Assembly: GCF_002902845.1 (NCBI RefSeq)
Contig: NZ_PPTF01000073.1
Coordinates: forward strand, 115,808 to 179,807
Source: Chromobacterium sinusclupearum
GTDB taxonomy: Bacteria > Pseudomonadota > Gammaproteobacteria > Burkholderiales > Chromobacteriaceae
Reading direction: 5' to 3'
DNA length: 64,000 nt
The notes beneath the pieces are model-generated. The model searched no databases, was not told where the DNA came from, and worked only from the letters and a program-made list of their open reading frames with translations. Shown in pieces: positions 53,595 through 62,292 of the stretch. The position numbers and the translations under genes are program-made. How positions within the stretch are numbered: the stretch's first letter is position 1; the number at the start of each line of letters is the position of its first letter.

Positions 53595-54023
53595 TCAGAG
53601 CTGGCACTGCTCGCTGCCGCCCTCTAGCCTGCACTGCTTGATCGATCCGTCCTGATCGACTTTCAGCAGCCACTCATCGAGGCCGGAACCCGGCTTGGGC
53701 CGCGCCTCGATGATGAAGCTGGCCTGCTCGACATTGTCGGCCGAAGGCGTTGCGCTGCTGAAGCCTATGGCGAAGGCGGCCGTTCCGCTAGCCGGCAAGG
53801 CGGGCCAGGCCAGCGGACCATCCTGGTAGTAGACACCGTATTCGTGATACCAGCGCTGCATGAAGTGGCTGTTTTCCAGCAGCGCCGCCTTCGCCTCCGC
53901 CAGCCGCGCCCGCTGCATGTATTGCTGATAGCCCGGCACCGCCAAAGACAGCAGCAAGGCGGCAATCGCCAGGCAGATCATCATTTCCAGCAGAGTGAAA
54001 CCACGCAGTCCGCTTCCGTTCAT
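53595..54023 (-). CDS. Type IV minor pilin (PilE/ComP-like)
   Basis: 142 residues. Class III-type N-terminus: short leader MNGSGLRG, cleavage before F, then FTLLEMMICLAIAALLLSLAVPGYQQYMQRARLAEAKAALLE; Glu5 of the mature protein is present. The C-terminus holds a cysteine pair (CRLEGGSEQCQL) like the pilin D-loop. Length and position at the end of the minor pilin operon match Neisseria PilX/PilL or ComP-like pilins. ATG 54023 overlaps the upstream stop by 4 bp. Which of these roles it plays is not decided. Confidence 0.88.
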   Translation of the reverse strand: MNGSGLRGFTLLEMMICLAIAALLLSLAVPGYQQYMQRARLAEAKAALLENSHFMQRWYHEYGVYYQDGPLAWPALPASGTAAFAIGFSSATPSADNVEQASFIIEARPKPGSGLDEWLLKVDQDGSIKQCRLEGGSEQCQL

Positions 54024-54664
54024 CGCGCTTTCTCCTCCCAACCCAGCCGCCGTCCTTCGCCGCCATTGTCCACTCGATACCAGCTCTGCAGCGTCACCGC
54101 GCTGAAGCGGCTATGTCCCCAGGCGCGCACCGTGATCCGGTACAAACGCGCCGGGCCGTTCTGCCCGGAACCGAAGCGCGGGTCGATCAATTCCACCACA
54201 TAACGCGGATTCGCCCACGACAGGCTGCCCGCCCGCACGCCCTGCGGGCATTGCCATTGCTTGACCGATGGTTCCAGTTCGTACTCCCGGCTGTTGCCGC
54301 AGGGATGCAGCAGAGGCACGCCGTTCAGGCTCTGTTTCTCCGGCGGCGTCGTCGGCTCGCACAGGCCCTTGCCTTGCGTCCCATGGCAGGTGGGCGAGAA
54401 CACAGACTCGTGGCCATACAACTTGCCGGGATCGCTTGCTCGGCTGGCCATATCGTTTTTCAGGTCCCATTGCCACACCCATTGCTCCGCGCCGCGCAAA
54501 GCCTGCCGCGCCAATCCTTCGGCGCGGCGGCGCTCCTGCGCATTGGCCGCCAGCAAGCGCGCGCTGAGGATAAGCTGCGACGAAGACAACACCAGCATGG
54601 CCAGCAGCGACAACAGCCCCATTACCATCAGCAAGGTACCGCCGCGCTGTGCAGAATGATTCAT
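54020..54664 (-). CDS. pilX: Minor pilus assembly protein PilX/PilK-like
   Basis: 214 residues. PilX-type N-terminus (QRGGTLLMVMGLLSLLAMLVLSSSQLILSARLLAANAQERRRAEGLARQALRGAEQW), lacking the Phe-Glu5 pilin cleavage pattern but with the long hydrophobic helix and the AEGLARQALRGAE segment of the family. Four cysteines in the globular part. Neisseria PilK counterpart. Overlaps pilW and the minor pilin gene by 4 bp each. Confidence 0.86.
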   Translation of the reverse strand: MNHSAQRGGTLLMVMGLLSLLAMLVLSSSQLILSARLLAANAQERRRAEGLARQALRGAEQWVWQWDLKNDMASRASDPGKLYGHESVFSPTCHGTQGKGLCEPTTPPEKQSLNGVPLLHPCGNSREYELEPSVKQWQCPQGVRAGSLSWANPRYVVELIDPRFGSGQNGPARLYRITVRAWGHSRFSAVTLQSWYRVDNGGEGRRLGWEEKAR

Positions 54665-55533
54665 GTTTTATCCCCGCATGACGAAGTCGACATCAACGGC
54701 AAGTCCTGGCTCAAACGCTCCACCCGCGCCCGACGGCTATCCAGCCGCCACGCCAGCTCCAGCCGCGCCGCCGCCAACCGCTGAGCGCCGCTGCCGTCCA
54801 GCGCCTCCGCCGCGCGCCATTGCCATGCCGTCCCATCGCCACAACTGGAGCGCAACTGCACGCTGATCGACAAATGCTCGACGTTATCGAGCAGCAAGCG
54901 CTCTGCGCCAAGCGGCAGGCCGCCCAGACGGTCGCGCGCCAGCAAGCGGTGATCGCGCAGTTCGTAGTGGCGCTCCAGCGGCAACCACAGCTGCAGCGAA
55001 GGCGCATGCAGGCCGTCCGTCTGCTCCGCCGTTTGCAATGGCAAGGGCGGCGTCAGTTGCAATATGGGCGCATTGGCCCCGCCCAACCACTGCGCCGACG
55101 CGCCCGTCAACGCCCATGTTGCCGCGCAGCTACTCAACAGACTCTGCGGCCACGACTGGCTATTGCTGCTCGCCAGCGGTTCCAGTTCGATTCCGGCCAG
55201 TTGTTGCTTATCGTCGCTCAGCAATTTACGATGCGGCAGCCCGCGGCCGGGCAGCCATAGTCGCCAATGGCCGACGGCAAAGTCCTGCGCCGTCCACGGC
55301 TGCGCGCCGCAACCAAAATGGCGGTGCTTCACCACGTCTCTCGCCAGTTGCCCCATCACCCAGAGGGCCTGCTGCCGCCCCTCCAAATGCCTTGCGGCGT
55401 CTTTCACGGATTGGTTGGTCGCCGTGAGCGCGGTCAGCGCCAAAGCCGTCACCAGCGCGCCCAGCGCGGTGGCCAGCAAGATGCCGAGCAGCGCCCCGCC
55501 GTGCTGGACGTTAAGGCCGCAACGGCCAGACAT
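54661..55533 (-). CDS. pilW: Minor pilus assembly protein PilW/PilJ-like
   Basis: 290 residues. N-terminus MSGRCGLNVQHGGALLGILLATALGALVTALALTALTATNQ with a pilin-like helix; here the usual G-FTLIE is altered to GGALLGILL, so the prepilin cleavage motif is poor. The following DAARHLEGRQQALWVMGQLARDVV is the family's conserved helix. Starts inside the end of pilV (23-bp overlap); ATG 55533 has AGGAG at a suitable distance, better than ATG 55539. Confidence 0.82.
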   Translation of the reverse strand: MSGRCGLNVQHGGALLGILLATALGALVTALALTALTATNQSVKDAARHLEGRQQALWVMGQLARDVVKHRHFGCGAQPWTAQDFAVGHWRLWLPGRGLPHRKLLSDDKQQLAGIELEPLASSNSQSWPQSLLSSCAATWALTGASAQWLGGANAPILQLTPPLPLQTAEQTDGLHAPSLQLWLPLERHYELRDHRLLARDRLGGLPLGAERLLLDNVEHLSISVQLRSSCGDGTAWQWRAAEALDGSGAQRLAAARLELAWRLDSRRARVERLSQDLPLMSTSSCGDKT

Positions 55534-56008
55534 CGGCATGCTCCTGCCAGCCCTGCCCTTGGCGGCTGCGCCAGGCCACGCGTATCGCCAAAGGCCCGTT
55601 GCCGCCGCAACCGGGCGCGTGCAGCGTGGGCTTGTTTTTGACATCGCCGCGGCACACCGCGGCGCGGGCCCGCTCCGCCGGGTTGCCGCTGGCGCGCAAG
55701 GTTTGCTTGAAGCGCGATAAATCCGCCGCCGCCTGTTGCGCCGGATCGCAGCCGGCTGCGCAGTCTGGCCCCGACAGGTGATCGTCGTAACCGCTTTCCA
55801 GATAATGAATCCAATGCGCCTCCGGCCGGGCCTGGATGGCGCTGGCCAGATTGCTGACCGCCAGGTCGATGCGGGCGCGCAGCTCCGCCTCCCGCGCATG
55901 GTGCAATGATCGCGCCTGCATGCTGGCCAGCGCCAGTAGCGCCGCCAGCCAGATCGACAGCGCCACCATGGTTTCCAAGAGACTGAACCCGGATTCACGC
56001 ACAATCAT
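55511..56008 (-). CDS. pilV: Minor pilus assembly protein PilV/PilI-like
   Basis: 165 residues. Prepilin-type leader MIVRESG and processing site before FSLLETMVALSIWLAALLALASMQARSLHHAREAELRARID with Glu5. The PilV family pattern of a long helix and a compact C-terminus with paired cysteines is present (CAAGCDP). Overlaps fimT by 14 bp and pilW by 23 bp. Neisseria PilI counterpart. Confidence 0.88.
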   Translation of the reverse strand: MIVRESGFSLLETMVALSIWLAALLALASMQARSLHHAREAELRARIDLAVSNLASAIQARPEAHWIHYLESGYDDHLSGPDCAAGCDPAQQAAADLSRFKQTLRASGNPAERARAAVCRGDVKNKPTLHAPGCGGNGPLAIRVAWRSRQGQGWQEHADVWPLRP

Positions 56009-56537
56009 CTGCGATGCCCCCCAACGCAGCGCGGCCGTCCGCCGCCACCGACACGGCCAGGCAACGGCTGCCAGAACGCAGCTGAAAAACCAAGCCGCCC
56101 TCCGGCTCCACTCGTCCCTCCGGCAGCAGCGTCAATTGCCGCACCGGTGCCTGCACGCGCACCTTCTCATGGTCGAACATCGCCAGCCGCAAGCGCTCGC
56201 CGCCGTCGTAACTGGCGTTGTCCATGCCTTTGTCGGCATAAACCAATCCCCCCTCGCGCCAGACCTGTTGCGAACCTGGCTGCGCCGGCTGACAGCCCTG
56301 CAATTCGAGGTTAGTTTTGAGATTGGCGGCGCACAGGAAAACCGGCTGGTTGCGGCGCAAGGCCTCGGCCCTGGCCTGATGGACGCTGTTCAGCAACAGC
56401 AGGCCGTGGCTGAGCAGGCGCTGTCTGTCCCGCCCCGCGCCCAGCAGCGGAACGGCCAGCAGGGAAAGAATCACCGCGATGCCGACTGCTGCCATCAGCT
56501 CCGCCAGCGTCATGCCTTGTTGGGCTGGTCGGCCCAT
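55995..56537 (-). CDS. fimT: Prepilin-type pseudopilin FimT/PilH-like (GspH family)
   Basis: 180 residues. Leader MGRPAQQG, then MTLAELMAAVGIAVILSLLAVPLL with Glu5, the prepilin peptidase site being before Met. C-terminal GspH/FimT domain with ARAEALRRNQPVFLCAANLKTNLELQGCQPAQPG and the terminal SGSRCLAVSVAADGRAALGG strand. Initiates the minor-pilin priming complex. Start at 56537; a frame extending to 56627 is not pilin-like. First gene of the operon; Neisseria PilH counterpart. Confidence 0.88.
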   Translation of the reverse strand: MGRPAQQGMTLAELMAAVGIAVILSLLAVPLLGAGRDRQRLLSHGLLLLNSVHQARAEALRRNQPVFLCAANLKTNLELQGCQPAQPGSQQVWREGGLVYADKGMDNASYDGGERLRLAMFDHEKVRVQAPVRQLTLLPEGRVEPEGGLVFQLRSGSRCLAVSVAADGRAALGGIADDCA

Positions 56538-56671
56538 ATCGCCTCCGTCGCCATTCAAGAGTTTCCAGTCTGGAAAAGCGGGGCGCGGCAACCAAGCTCC
56601 GCCTGTCCAAAAGCCGGAGCCAACCATGCCAGGCCCCGACCTTAGTTCAGGTGCAACGTCGCGGATGCGAA

Positions 56672-56693
56672 AACGGCGCCTCAGGGCGCCGTT
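56672..56693 (-). terminator. Candidate polA terminator
   Basis: 9-bp perfect stem AACGGCGCC / GGCGCCGTT with TCAG loop 23 bp past the polA stop; a short U-tract (UUU) follows on the minus strand. Confidence 0.6.
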
Positions 56694-56716
56694 GAATGGG
56701 ATGGTTCACAGACGAA

Positions 56717-59488
56717 TCAGTGCGCGGCTTCCCAGCTGTCTCCGGCGCCCACTTCGGCCAGCAGCGGTACTTTCAGCTCAGCCACGCCTGCCATGATAGC
56801 CGGCAGCTTCTGCTTGACCAAGTCGAGCTCGGCCTGCGGCACTTCCAGCACCAGTTCGTCGTGCACCTGCATGATCAGCTTGCTTGAGAGGCCGTCGCGC
56901 TCCAGCCAGCCCTGCACCGCGATCATCGCCAGCTTGATCAGATCGGCGGCCGTGCCCTGCATCGGCGCGTTGATCGCCGCGCGCTCTGCGCCGGCGCGGC
57001 GGGCTGGATTGGACAATTTGATGTCCGGCAGATACAGCCGGCGGCCGAACACGGTTTCGACGTAACCCTGCTCGCGCGCCTTCTCGCGCGTGGTCTGCAT
57101 GTACTCGGCCACGCCCGGGTAGCGCATGAAGTAGCGGTCGATGTACTGCTGGGCGGCGCTGCGCTCGATGTCCAGCTGGGCGGCCAGGCCGAAGGCGCTC
57201 ATGCCGTAGATCAGGCCGAAGTTGATCGCCTTGGCGGCGCGGCGCTGATCGGATGTGACGGCGGACAGGTCGACGCCGAACACTTCCGCAGCCGTGGCGC
57301 GGTGGATGTCCTCGCCGCTGGCGAAAGCCTTCAGCATGCCCTCGTCGTCGGACAGATGCGCCATGATGCGCAGCTCGATCTGCGAATAGTCGGCCGACAC
57401 GATCTGCCAGCCGGCTGGCGCGATGAAGGCTTCGCGCACGCGGCGGCCCTCGGCGGTGCGCACCGGAATGTTCTGCAGATTGGGATCATTGCTGGACAGC
57501 CGGCCGGTAATCGCCACCGCCTGTGAATAAGTGGTGTGGACGCGGCCAGTCTGTGGATAAATCAGCGTCGGCAGTTTGTCGGTGTAAGTGGACTTCAGCT
57601 TGGCCAGCCCGCGGTACTCCAGAATGCGCTTGGGCAGCGGGTGATCCAGCGCCAGTTGCTCCAGCACCGACTCGTCGGTGGAGTAGCCGCCCGACGGCGT
57701 CTTCTTCACGCCCTTGGTCGGGATGGCCAGCTTGCCGAACAGGATTTCCTGCAGCTGCTTGGGCGAGTTCAAGTTGAAAGGCTGGCCGGCCAGCTCATAC
57801 GCCTGCTGTTCGAGCTCCAGCATCTGGCTGCCCAGCTGGTGGCTCTGGGCATTCAGCTTATCGCGGTCGATCAGCACGCCGTGGCGCTCCATCTTGAACA
57901 GCACCTCGGCCACCGGCAGCTCGATATCGCGGTAGACCTTTTCCAAATCGCCGGAGAGCTGCCCGGCGAAGAACTGGTTCAGCCGCAGGGTGATGTCGGC
58001 GTCTTCGGCAGAATAATTGGCCGCGGTGGCGACATCCACTTCGGCAAAGCCGATCTGCTTGGCGCCTTTGCCGCAGATGTCCTCGTAGCTGACGGTGTTC
58101 TCGCCCAGATGGCGGCGCGCCAGATCATCCATATTGTGGCGCTGGTGGCTCTCCAGCACGTAGGAAGCCAGCATCGAGTCGTCGGCGATGCCGCGCAGCG
58201 TGATGCCATGATTGGCCAGCACGTGACAGTCGTACTTCAGATTCTGGCCGCATTTCTTCTTGCCGGCATCTTCCAGCCACGGCTTGAGCTTGGCCAGGGC
58301 GGCATCCAGCGGCAATTGCTCCGGCGCGCCGGCGTAATGATGCGCCAGCGGCAGATAGGCGGCTTTGCCCGCCTCCACCGAGAAACTGATGCCGACGATG
58401 CGCGCCTGCAGCGGCTCCAGGCTGGTGGTTTCGGTGTCGAACGAGGTCACCTTGGCCGCGGCCAGCTTGGCCAGCCAGGCGTCCAGTTGCGCCTCGGTGA
58501 GGATGGTTTCGTAATGGCGCTCGATATGGCCCGGTTGCGGCTGCGCCGCGGCAGGCTCGTCCGCGCCAAACAGATCGCTTTGCGCGGCGGGAGCCTCCTC
58601 GCTGCGCTGGACCACGGCCGGCATCTCCGCGCCCTCGGTCACCTCGCGGTAGAAAGTGCGGAAGCCCAGGTCCTGGAACAGCTCGGCCAGGCGCGGCTTG
58701 TCCTTCTGGCCATGCTGCAGGCCCGGCAGCCCGTGCGGCAGATCATTGCTTAAATCGACCGCGCAATCGATAGTGATCAGGCGCTTGCCCATCGGCAGCC
58801 AGTCCAGCGCGGCGCGCAGGTTTTCGCCCACCTTGCCGCCGACGCTGTCGGCCTGGGCGATGATGGCGTCCAGGCTGCCGTACTCCTCCAGCCACTTCAC
58901 TGCCGTCTTCGGGCCGCATTTATCCACGCCGGGCACGTTGTCGACCTTGTCGCCGATCAGGGTCAGGTAGTCGATGATGAGACTCGGCGGCACGCCGAAC
59001 TTCTCCTTCACGCCGGCCTCGTCCAGCAGCTCGTTGGTCATGGTGTTGACCAGCGTGATGTCCGGCGTGACCAGCTGCGCCATGTCCTTGTCGCCGGTGG
59101 AGACGATCACCTTCATGCCCGCCGCCGCCGCGGCGCGCGCCAGCGTGCCGATCACGTCGTCCGCTTCCACGCCCGGCACCACCAGCATCGGCCAGCCGGA
59201 GGCTTGCACCACGTCGTGGACCGCCGTAATCTGGGAGGCAAGCTCCTCGGGCATGGACGGGCGATTGGCCTTGTATTCGGGGTACAGATCATCGCGGAAA
59301 GTCTTGCCCTTCGCGTCGAAGACGCAGGCGCTATAATCGAATTCAACCTCCTTCTCCAGCCGCCTGAGCATGTTCACCATGCCATAGACAGCCCCCACCG
59401 GGCGGCCATCCGGAGAGCGTAAATCGGGCATCGCGTGAAAGGCGCGGTACAAATAAGAAGAGCCGTCGATCAATAACAATGTTTTCAT
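56717..59488 (-). CDS. polA: DNA polymerase I
   Basis: 923 residues, all three domains. 5'-3' exonuclease (about 1-290, MKTLLLIDGSSYLYRAFHAM; STGDKDMAQLV). 3'-5' exonuclease (about 325-500) with the metal-binding DTETTSLEPL (Asp and Glu intact, so proofreading probably active). Polymerase domain with motif A SADYSQIELRIMAHLSDD, motif B RRAAKAINFGLIYGMSAFGLA and motif C QVHDELVLEV. Start codon is only 12 bp from the divergent LOG-family start. Terminator follows. Confidence 0.96.
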   Translation of the reverse strand: MKTLLLIDGSSYLYRAFHAMPDLRSPDGRPVGAVYGMVNMLRRLEKEVEFDYSACVFDAKGKTFRDDLYPEYKANRPSMPEELASQITAVHDVVQASGWPMLVVPGVEADDVIGTLARAAAAAGMKVIVSTGDKDMAQLVTPDITLVNTMTNELLDEAGVKEKFGVPPSLIIDYLTLIGDKVDNVPGVDKCGPKTAVKWLEEYGSLDAIIAQADSVGGKVGENLRAALDWLPMGKRLITIDCAVDLSNDLPHGLPGLQHGQKDKPRLAELFQDLGFRTFYREVTEGAEMPAVVQRSEEAPAAQSDLFGADEPAAAQPQPGHIERHYETILTEAQLDAWLAKLAAAKVTSFDTETTSLEPLQARIVGISFSVEAGKAAYLPLAHHYAGAPEQLPLDAALAKLKPWLEDAGKKKCGQNLKYDCHVLANHGITLRGIADDSMLASYVLESHQRHNMDDLARRHLGENTVSYEDICGKGAKQIGFAEVDVATAANYSAEDADITLRLNQFFAGQLSGDLEKVYRDIELPVAEVLFKMERHGVLIDRDKLNAQSHQLGSQMLELEQQAYELAGQPFNLNSPKQLQEILFGKLAIPTKGVKKTPSGGYSTDESVLEQLALDHPLPKRILEYRGLAKLKSTYTDKLPTLIYPQTGRVHTTYSQAVAITGRLSSNDPNLQNIPVRTAEGRRVREAFIAPAGWQIVSADYSQIELRIMAHLSDDEGMLKAFASGEDIHRATAAEVFGVDLSAVTSDQRRAAKAINFGLIYGMSAFGLAAQLDIERSAAQQYIDRYFMRYPGVAEYMQTTREKAREQGYVETVFGRRLYLPDIKLSNPARRAGAERAAINAPMQGTAADLIKLAMIAVQGWLERDGLSSKLIMQVHDELVLEVPQAELDLVKQKLPAIMAGVAELKVPLLAEVGAGDSWEAAH

Positions 59489-59500
59489 AAGAGGCAGAAT

Positions 59501-60229
59501 ATGAGCTTGTCCGATAAGTTACCGCAGACCAGCGACCGTCACGCCATGATGCAGCGCTTCCGTTCGCGCGAAGCCTGGCACGTGATGAAGATCCTGTCGG
59601 AGTTTGTCGAGTCGGCCGAGGAACTGCAAGGCATCACTCCGGCAGTGAGCATATTTGGCAGCGCGCGCACGCCGCGCGATCACAAATACTACAAATTGAC
59701 CGAGGAAGTGGCGCGGCGTCTGTCCGACTCCGGCTTCTCAGTGATATCCGGCGGCGGCCCAGGCATCATGGAGGCCGCCAACAAAGGCGCATTCTACGGC
59801 AGAAGCCCGTCGGTTGCCCTCAACATCGTGCTGCCGCACGAACAGAAACCCAACGAGTACCAGGATCTGTCGGTCAAGTTCAACCACTTCTTCAGCCGCA
59901 AGGTGATGTTCGTCAAGCACGCCATCGCCTACGTGGTGATGCCCGGCGGCTTTGGCACGCTGGACGAAATGTTCGAGGCGCTGACGTTGATCCAGACCGG
60001 CAAGAGCCGCAAGATACCCATCATCCTGTGCTGCCACGAATTCTGGGCCGGCCTCCTGGATTGGGTGAAGGACCGCCTGGTCAGCGAGGGCATGATCAAT
60101 CCGGACGATCTGAACCTGATCCAGCTGATAGACGACCCGCAACAAATCGTCGACACCATTTTCAAGCACTACGAAACCCGCGGCTTCGAAGCGTTGCCGG
60201 AAGAACGCGAACAGTTGCTCAACCTATAA
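59501..60229 (+). CDS. LOG-family protein (TIGR00730, cytokinin riboside 5'-monophosphate phosphoribohydrolase-like)
   Basis: 242 residues, Rossmann-like. Contains VSIFGSARTPRDH, SGGGPGIMEAANKGAF and the signature PGGFGTLDEMFEAL, which carry the catalytic residues of LOG enzymes that cleave nucleoside 5'-monophosphates to base and ribose 5-phosphate. Often misnamed lysine decarboxylase. Shine-Dalgarno AAGAGG before the ATG. Likely in one transcript with the DUF2782 gene and thrB. Confidence 0.88.
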   Translation: MSLSDKLPQTSDRHAMMQRFRSREAWHVMKILSEFVESAEELQGITPAVSIFGSARTPRDHKYYKLTEEVARRLSDSGFSVISGGGPGIMEAANKGAFYGRSPSVALNIVLPHEQKPNEYQDLSVKFNHFFSRKVMFVKHAIAYVVMPGGFGTLDEMFEALTLIQTGKSRKIPIILCCHEFWAGLLDWVKDRLVSEGMINPDDLNLIQLIDDPQQIVDTIFKHYETRGFEALPEEREQLLNL

Positions 60230-60257
60230 TCGCCACACTCAAATACAAGGAAACTCC

Positions 60258-60587
60258 ATGCGCCGCCTCATCGCCCTGCTCCTACTCCTGCCGCTGGCCC
60301 CGGCCTTCGCCGCCGACGCATCCGCGCCGGCCAAGGCCGTGGTGCCGCCGCCGCCGGTGATCAGCCCGCAAAACGCCGCCGAACCGGAGCCGGAAGTGCG
60401 CCTGATCCAAAAAGGCGATGAAAAAATCGAGGAATATCGACTGAACGGCAAACTGTACATGGTCAAGGTCACGCCGGCGCACGGCGTGCCCTATTATCTG
60501 GTCGACGATAATGGCTCCGGCACCATGAAACAGGTGGACCCGGCCAACCGCATCGTCATCCCGCGTTGGGTGCTGGTGCGTTTCTGA
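60258..60587 (+). CDS. DUF2782 periplasmic protein
   Basis: 109 residues with signal peptide (about 1-18, PAFAA). A proline/alanine-rich linker (SAPAKAVVPPPPVISP) precedes a small beta domain: EVRLIQKGDEKIEEYRLNGKLYMVKVTPAHGVPYYLVDDNG, matching DUF2782, a family commonly found between polA and thrB. Function unknown; no metal or catalytic motif was seen. Confidence 0.86.
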   Translation: MRRLIALLLLLPLAPAFAADASAPAKAVVPPPPVISPQNAAEPEPEVRLIQKGDEKIEEYRLNGKLYMVKVTPAHGVPYYLVDDNGSGTMKQVDPANRIVIPRWVLVRF

Positions 60588-60597
60588 CGGAGGTCGC

Positions 60598-61539
60598 ATG
60601 TCGGTTTACACCACGGTCAGCCGCGATAGTCTGCAGCAGTGGCTGCAAGGCTATGCGCTAGGCCAGCTGATTGACTTCCAGGGCATTGCAGCAGGCATCA
60701 CCAATACCAATTACTTCGTGACTACCACGCACGGCCGCTATGTGTTGACGCTGTTCGAAACGCTGCGCCTGGACGAGTTGCCGTACTACCTGTCCTTGAT
60801 GAGCCACCTGGCGCGCCACGGCGTCGCCTGTCCGGCGCCCATCGCCGACCATTCCGACCGCTTCGCCTCCCTGCTCGCAGGCAAGCCGGCCTGCCTGGTC
60901 AGCTGCCTGACGGGCACTGACGTCAGCCATCCGACGGCGGCGCAATGCCGCGCCGTCGGCGAGATGCTGGCGCAAATGCACAAGGCCGGCGCCACTTTCC
61001 CGCGGAAAATGCATAACCCACGCGGCCCTCACTGGTGGAGTCTTACCGCGCAGCAGCTCTATCCGCAACTGCCGACAGACATTGCCGAAACCTTGGCAGA
61101 GGAAATCCACTTCCAGGACGGCCACCGTTTCGATCATCTGCCCAGCGGCGTCATCCATGCCGACCTCTTCCGCGACAATGTCTTGTTGGATGGAGACAGC
61201 ATCAGCGGCTTCATCGACTTCTATTACGCCTGCAATGACATTCTGCTGTACGACATCGCCATCGCAGTCAACGATTGGGCACGAAGGGATGATGGGGAAC
61301 TCGATGATGAGCTGGCGCGAGCGTTTCTTGCCGGCTACCAGTCGGAAAGGCCTCTGAGCCAAGCGGAGCGAGACTGCTGGCCTGTCATGCTGCGCGCGGC
61401 GGCGCTGCGTTTTTGGGTATCGCGGCTGCAGGACCTATACCAGCCGATTAGCGGTGAGCTGACCTATACCAAGGACCCGGCAGCCTTCCGCCAATTGCTG
61501 CTGGCACATCGCTGTCGGTCCGAATTCTGGCTAGGCTGA
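60598..61539 (+). CDS. thrB: Homoserine kinase (ThrB, APH-like type II)
   Basis: 313 residues. Phosphorylates homoserine for threonine synthesis. Aminoglycoside-phosphotransferase-like fold: ITNTNYFVTTTHGRYVLTLFE (ATP-binding strands), catalytic loop VIHADLFRDNVLLDGD with the Asp and Asn, and ISGFIDFYYACND with the metal-binding Asp. This is the non-GHMP type found in betaproteobacteria. 10 bp after the DUF2782 gene. Confidence 0.93.
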   Translation: MSVYTTVSRDSLQQWLQGYALGQLIDFQGIAAGITNTNYFVTTTHGRYVLTLFETLRLDELPYYLSLMSHLARHGVACPAPIADHSDRFASLLAGKPACLVSCLTGTDVSHPTAAQCRAVGEMLAQMHKAGATFPRKMHNPRGPHWWSLTAQQLYPQLPTDIAETLAEEIHFQDGHRFDHLPSGVIHADLFRDNVLLDGDSISGFIDFYYACNDILLYDIAIAVNDWARRDDGELDDELARAFLAGYQSERPLSQAERDCWPVMLRAAALRFWVSRLQDLYQPISGELTYTKDPAAFRQLLLAHRCRSEFWLG

Positions 61540-61596
61540 GTGCATCATGGGCGAGACACTTAGCATAATTTTCACGCCAGCGTCATCTAAAGCTAC

Positions 61597-61624
61597 TTGA
61601 ATATCCTGCTGACTGGCTTATCAT
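61597..61624 (+). promoter_or_regulatory. Candidate promoter of the Ala-rich small secreted protein gene
   Basis: TTGAAT (61597-61602), 16-bp spacer, TATCAT (61619-61624), about 60 bp before the start codon. Confidence 0.45.
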
Positions 61625-61686
61625 GTGAGAGAAGTGCAAGCTGTATGCCGTTTTTTGAGTTTAAATTTCGCATAAAGGAACACAAT

Positions 61687-61959
61687 ATGCTGCTGAAAAA
61701 AATCATCGCCATTGCCCTCGCCGCTGCCCTCGCTTCCCCGGCCTTCGCCGCTGAAGAAGCTGCTGCGACCTCTGCCGCAGGCTCCTCTGCAGCGGGCACC
61801 ACATCGGCCGCAGCGGCCGGCGCCGCCGGTACCACCGCTGGCATCGCCGGCCTGAGCGTCGGCACCATCGCCGCCATCGGCGCCGCCGTCGCTGCCGCTG
61901 TTGCCGTATCCAGCAACAGCAACTCTTCCTCGAGCCACTCTGCTGCAACTCACCACTAA
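61687..61959 (+). CDS. Small Ala/Gly/Ser/Thr-rich secreted protein (YjbE/GfcA-like)
   Basis: 90 residues. Signal peptide MLLKKIIAIALAAALASPAFA (cleavage before AEEAA), then a low-complexity mature region of alanine, glycine, serine, threonine and a His-ending Ser/Asn tail (SNSNSSSSHSAATHH). E. coli YjbE/GfcA are similar short low-complexity secreted proteins encoded first in the yjbEFGH/gfcABCDE exopolysaccharide operons, and a YjbH-type gene follows here. Strong Shine-Dalgarno AAGGA. The assignment rests on context and composition, since low-complexity sequence gives weak homology. Confidence 0.7.
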   Translation: MLLKKIIAIALAAALASPAFAAEEAAATSAAGSSAAGTTSAAAAGAAGTTAGIAGLSVGTIAAIGAAVAAAVAVSSNSNSSSSHSAATHH

Positions 61960-62292
61960 GAGCGGCTGTCACGTGATAACGTGACTCCACTCCAACAAGC
62001 CAAGCAGGCGGACAGATTCCGTCTGTTTGGCTTTATTACGATCAGATCACGACGGAGCTGGATTATCAACCGCCCAAACGGTTAGCACGTATTGCCCGTT
62101 GTCATCTTCATGCTTTTACATCAACGACAGGGGAGTTGAACTAGAAATAGCCCCTGTCAATCTAGGCTGAATCACTAAGATAATGTTGGCGTGGTCCAGT
62201 GAGATAAAATCAGCCGTTCAGTATCATCACAAGGCCATGTATCTAGAAACATAGCTAACACATCAAAACTCAAAATAAGCCGGGTAGTGTTA
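61960..62292 (+). other. Intergenic region between the small secreted protein and yjbH
   Basis: 333 bp without a supported gene. It holds a perfect 7-bp inverted repeat GTCACGT / ACGTGAC (61968-61985, loop GATA) just after the stop, then the long hairpin at 61997-62033. Beyond that, to 62292, only AT-rich leader sequence before yjbH is seen, with no convincing promoter or gene. Confidence 0.6.
61997..62033 (+). terminator. Terminator/attenuator between the small secreted protein gene and yjbH
   Basis: 16-bp stem with two G-U wobbles (AAGCCAAGCAGGCGGA / TCCGTCTGTTTGGCTT), CAGAT loop, followed by UAUUA. Placed 37 bp after the stop of the Ala-rich gene, it would keep most transcripts short and favour abundance of the small protein. 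Confidence 0.72.

Noticed and set aside
55534-56004. Upstream extension of the pilW frame across pilV
   Set aside because: Out-of-frame reading of pilV; the pilin helix of PilW starts only after 55533.
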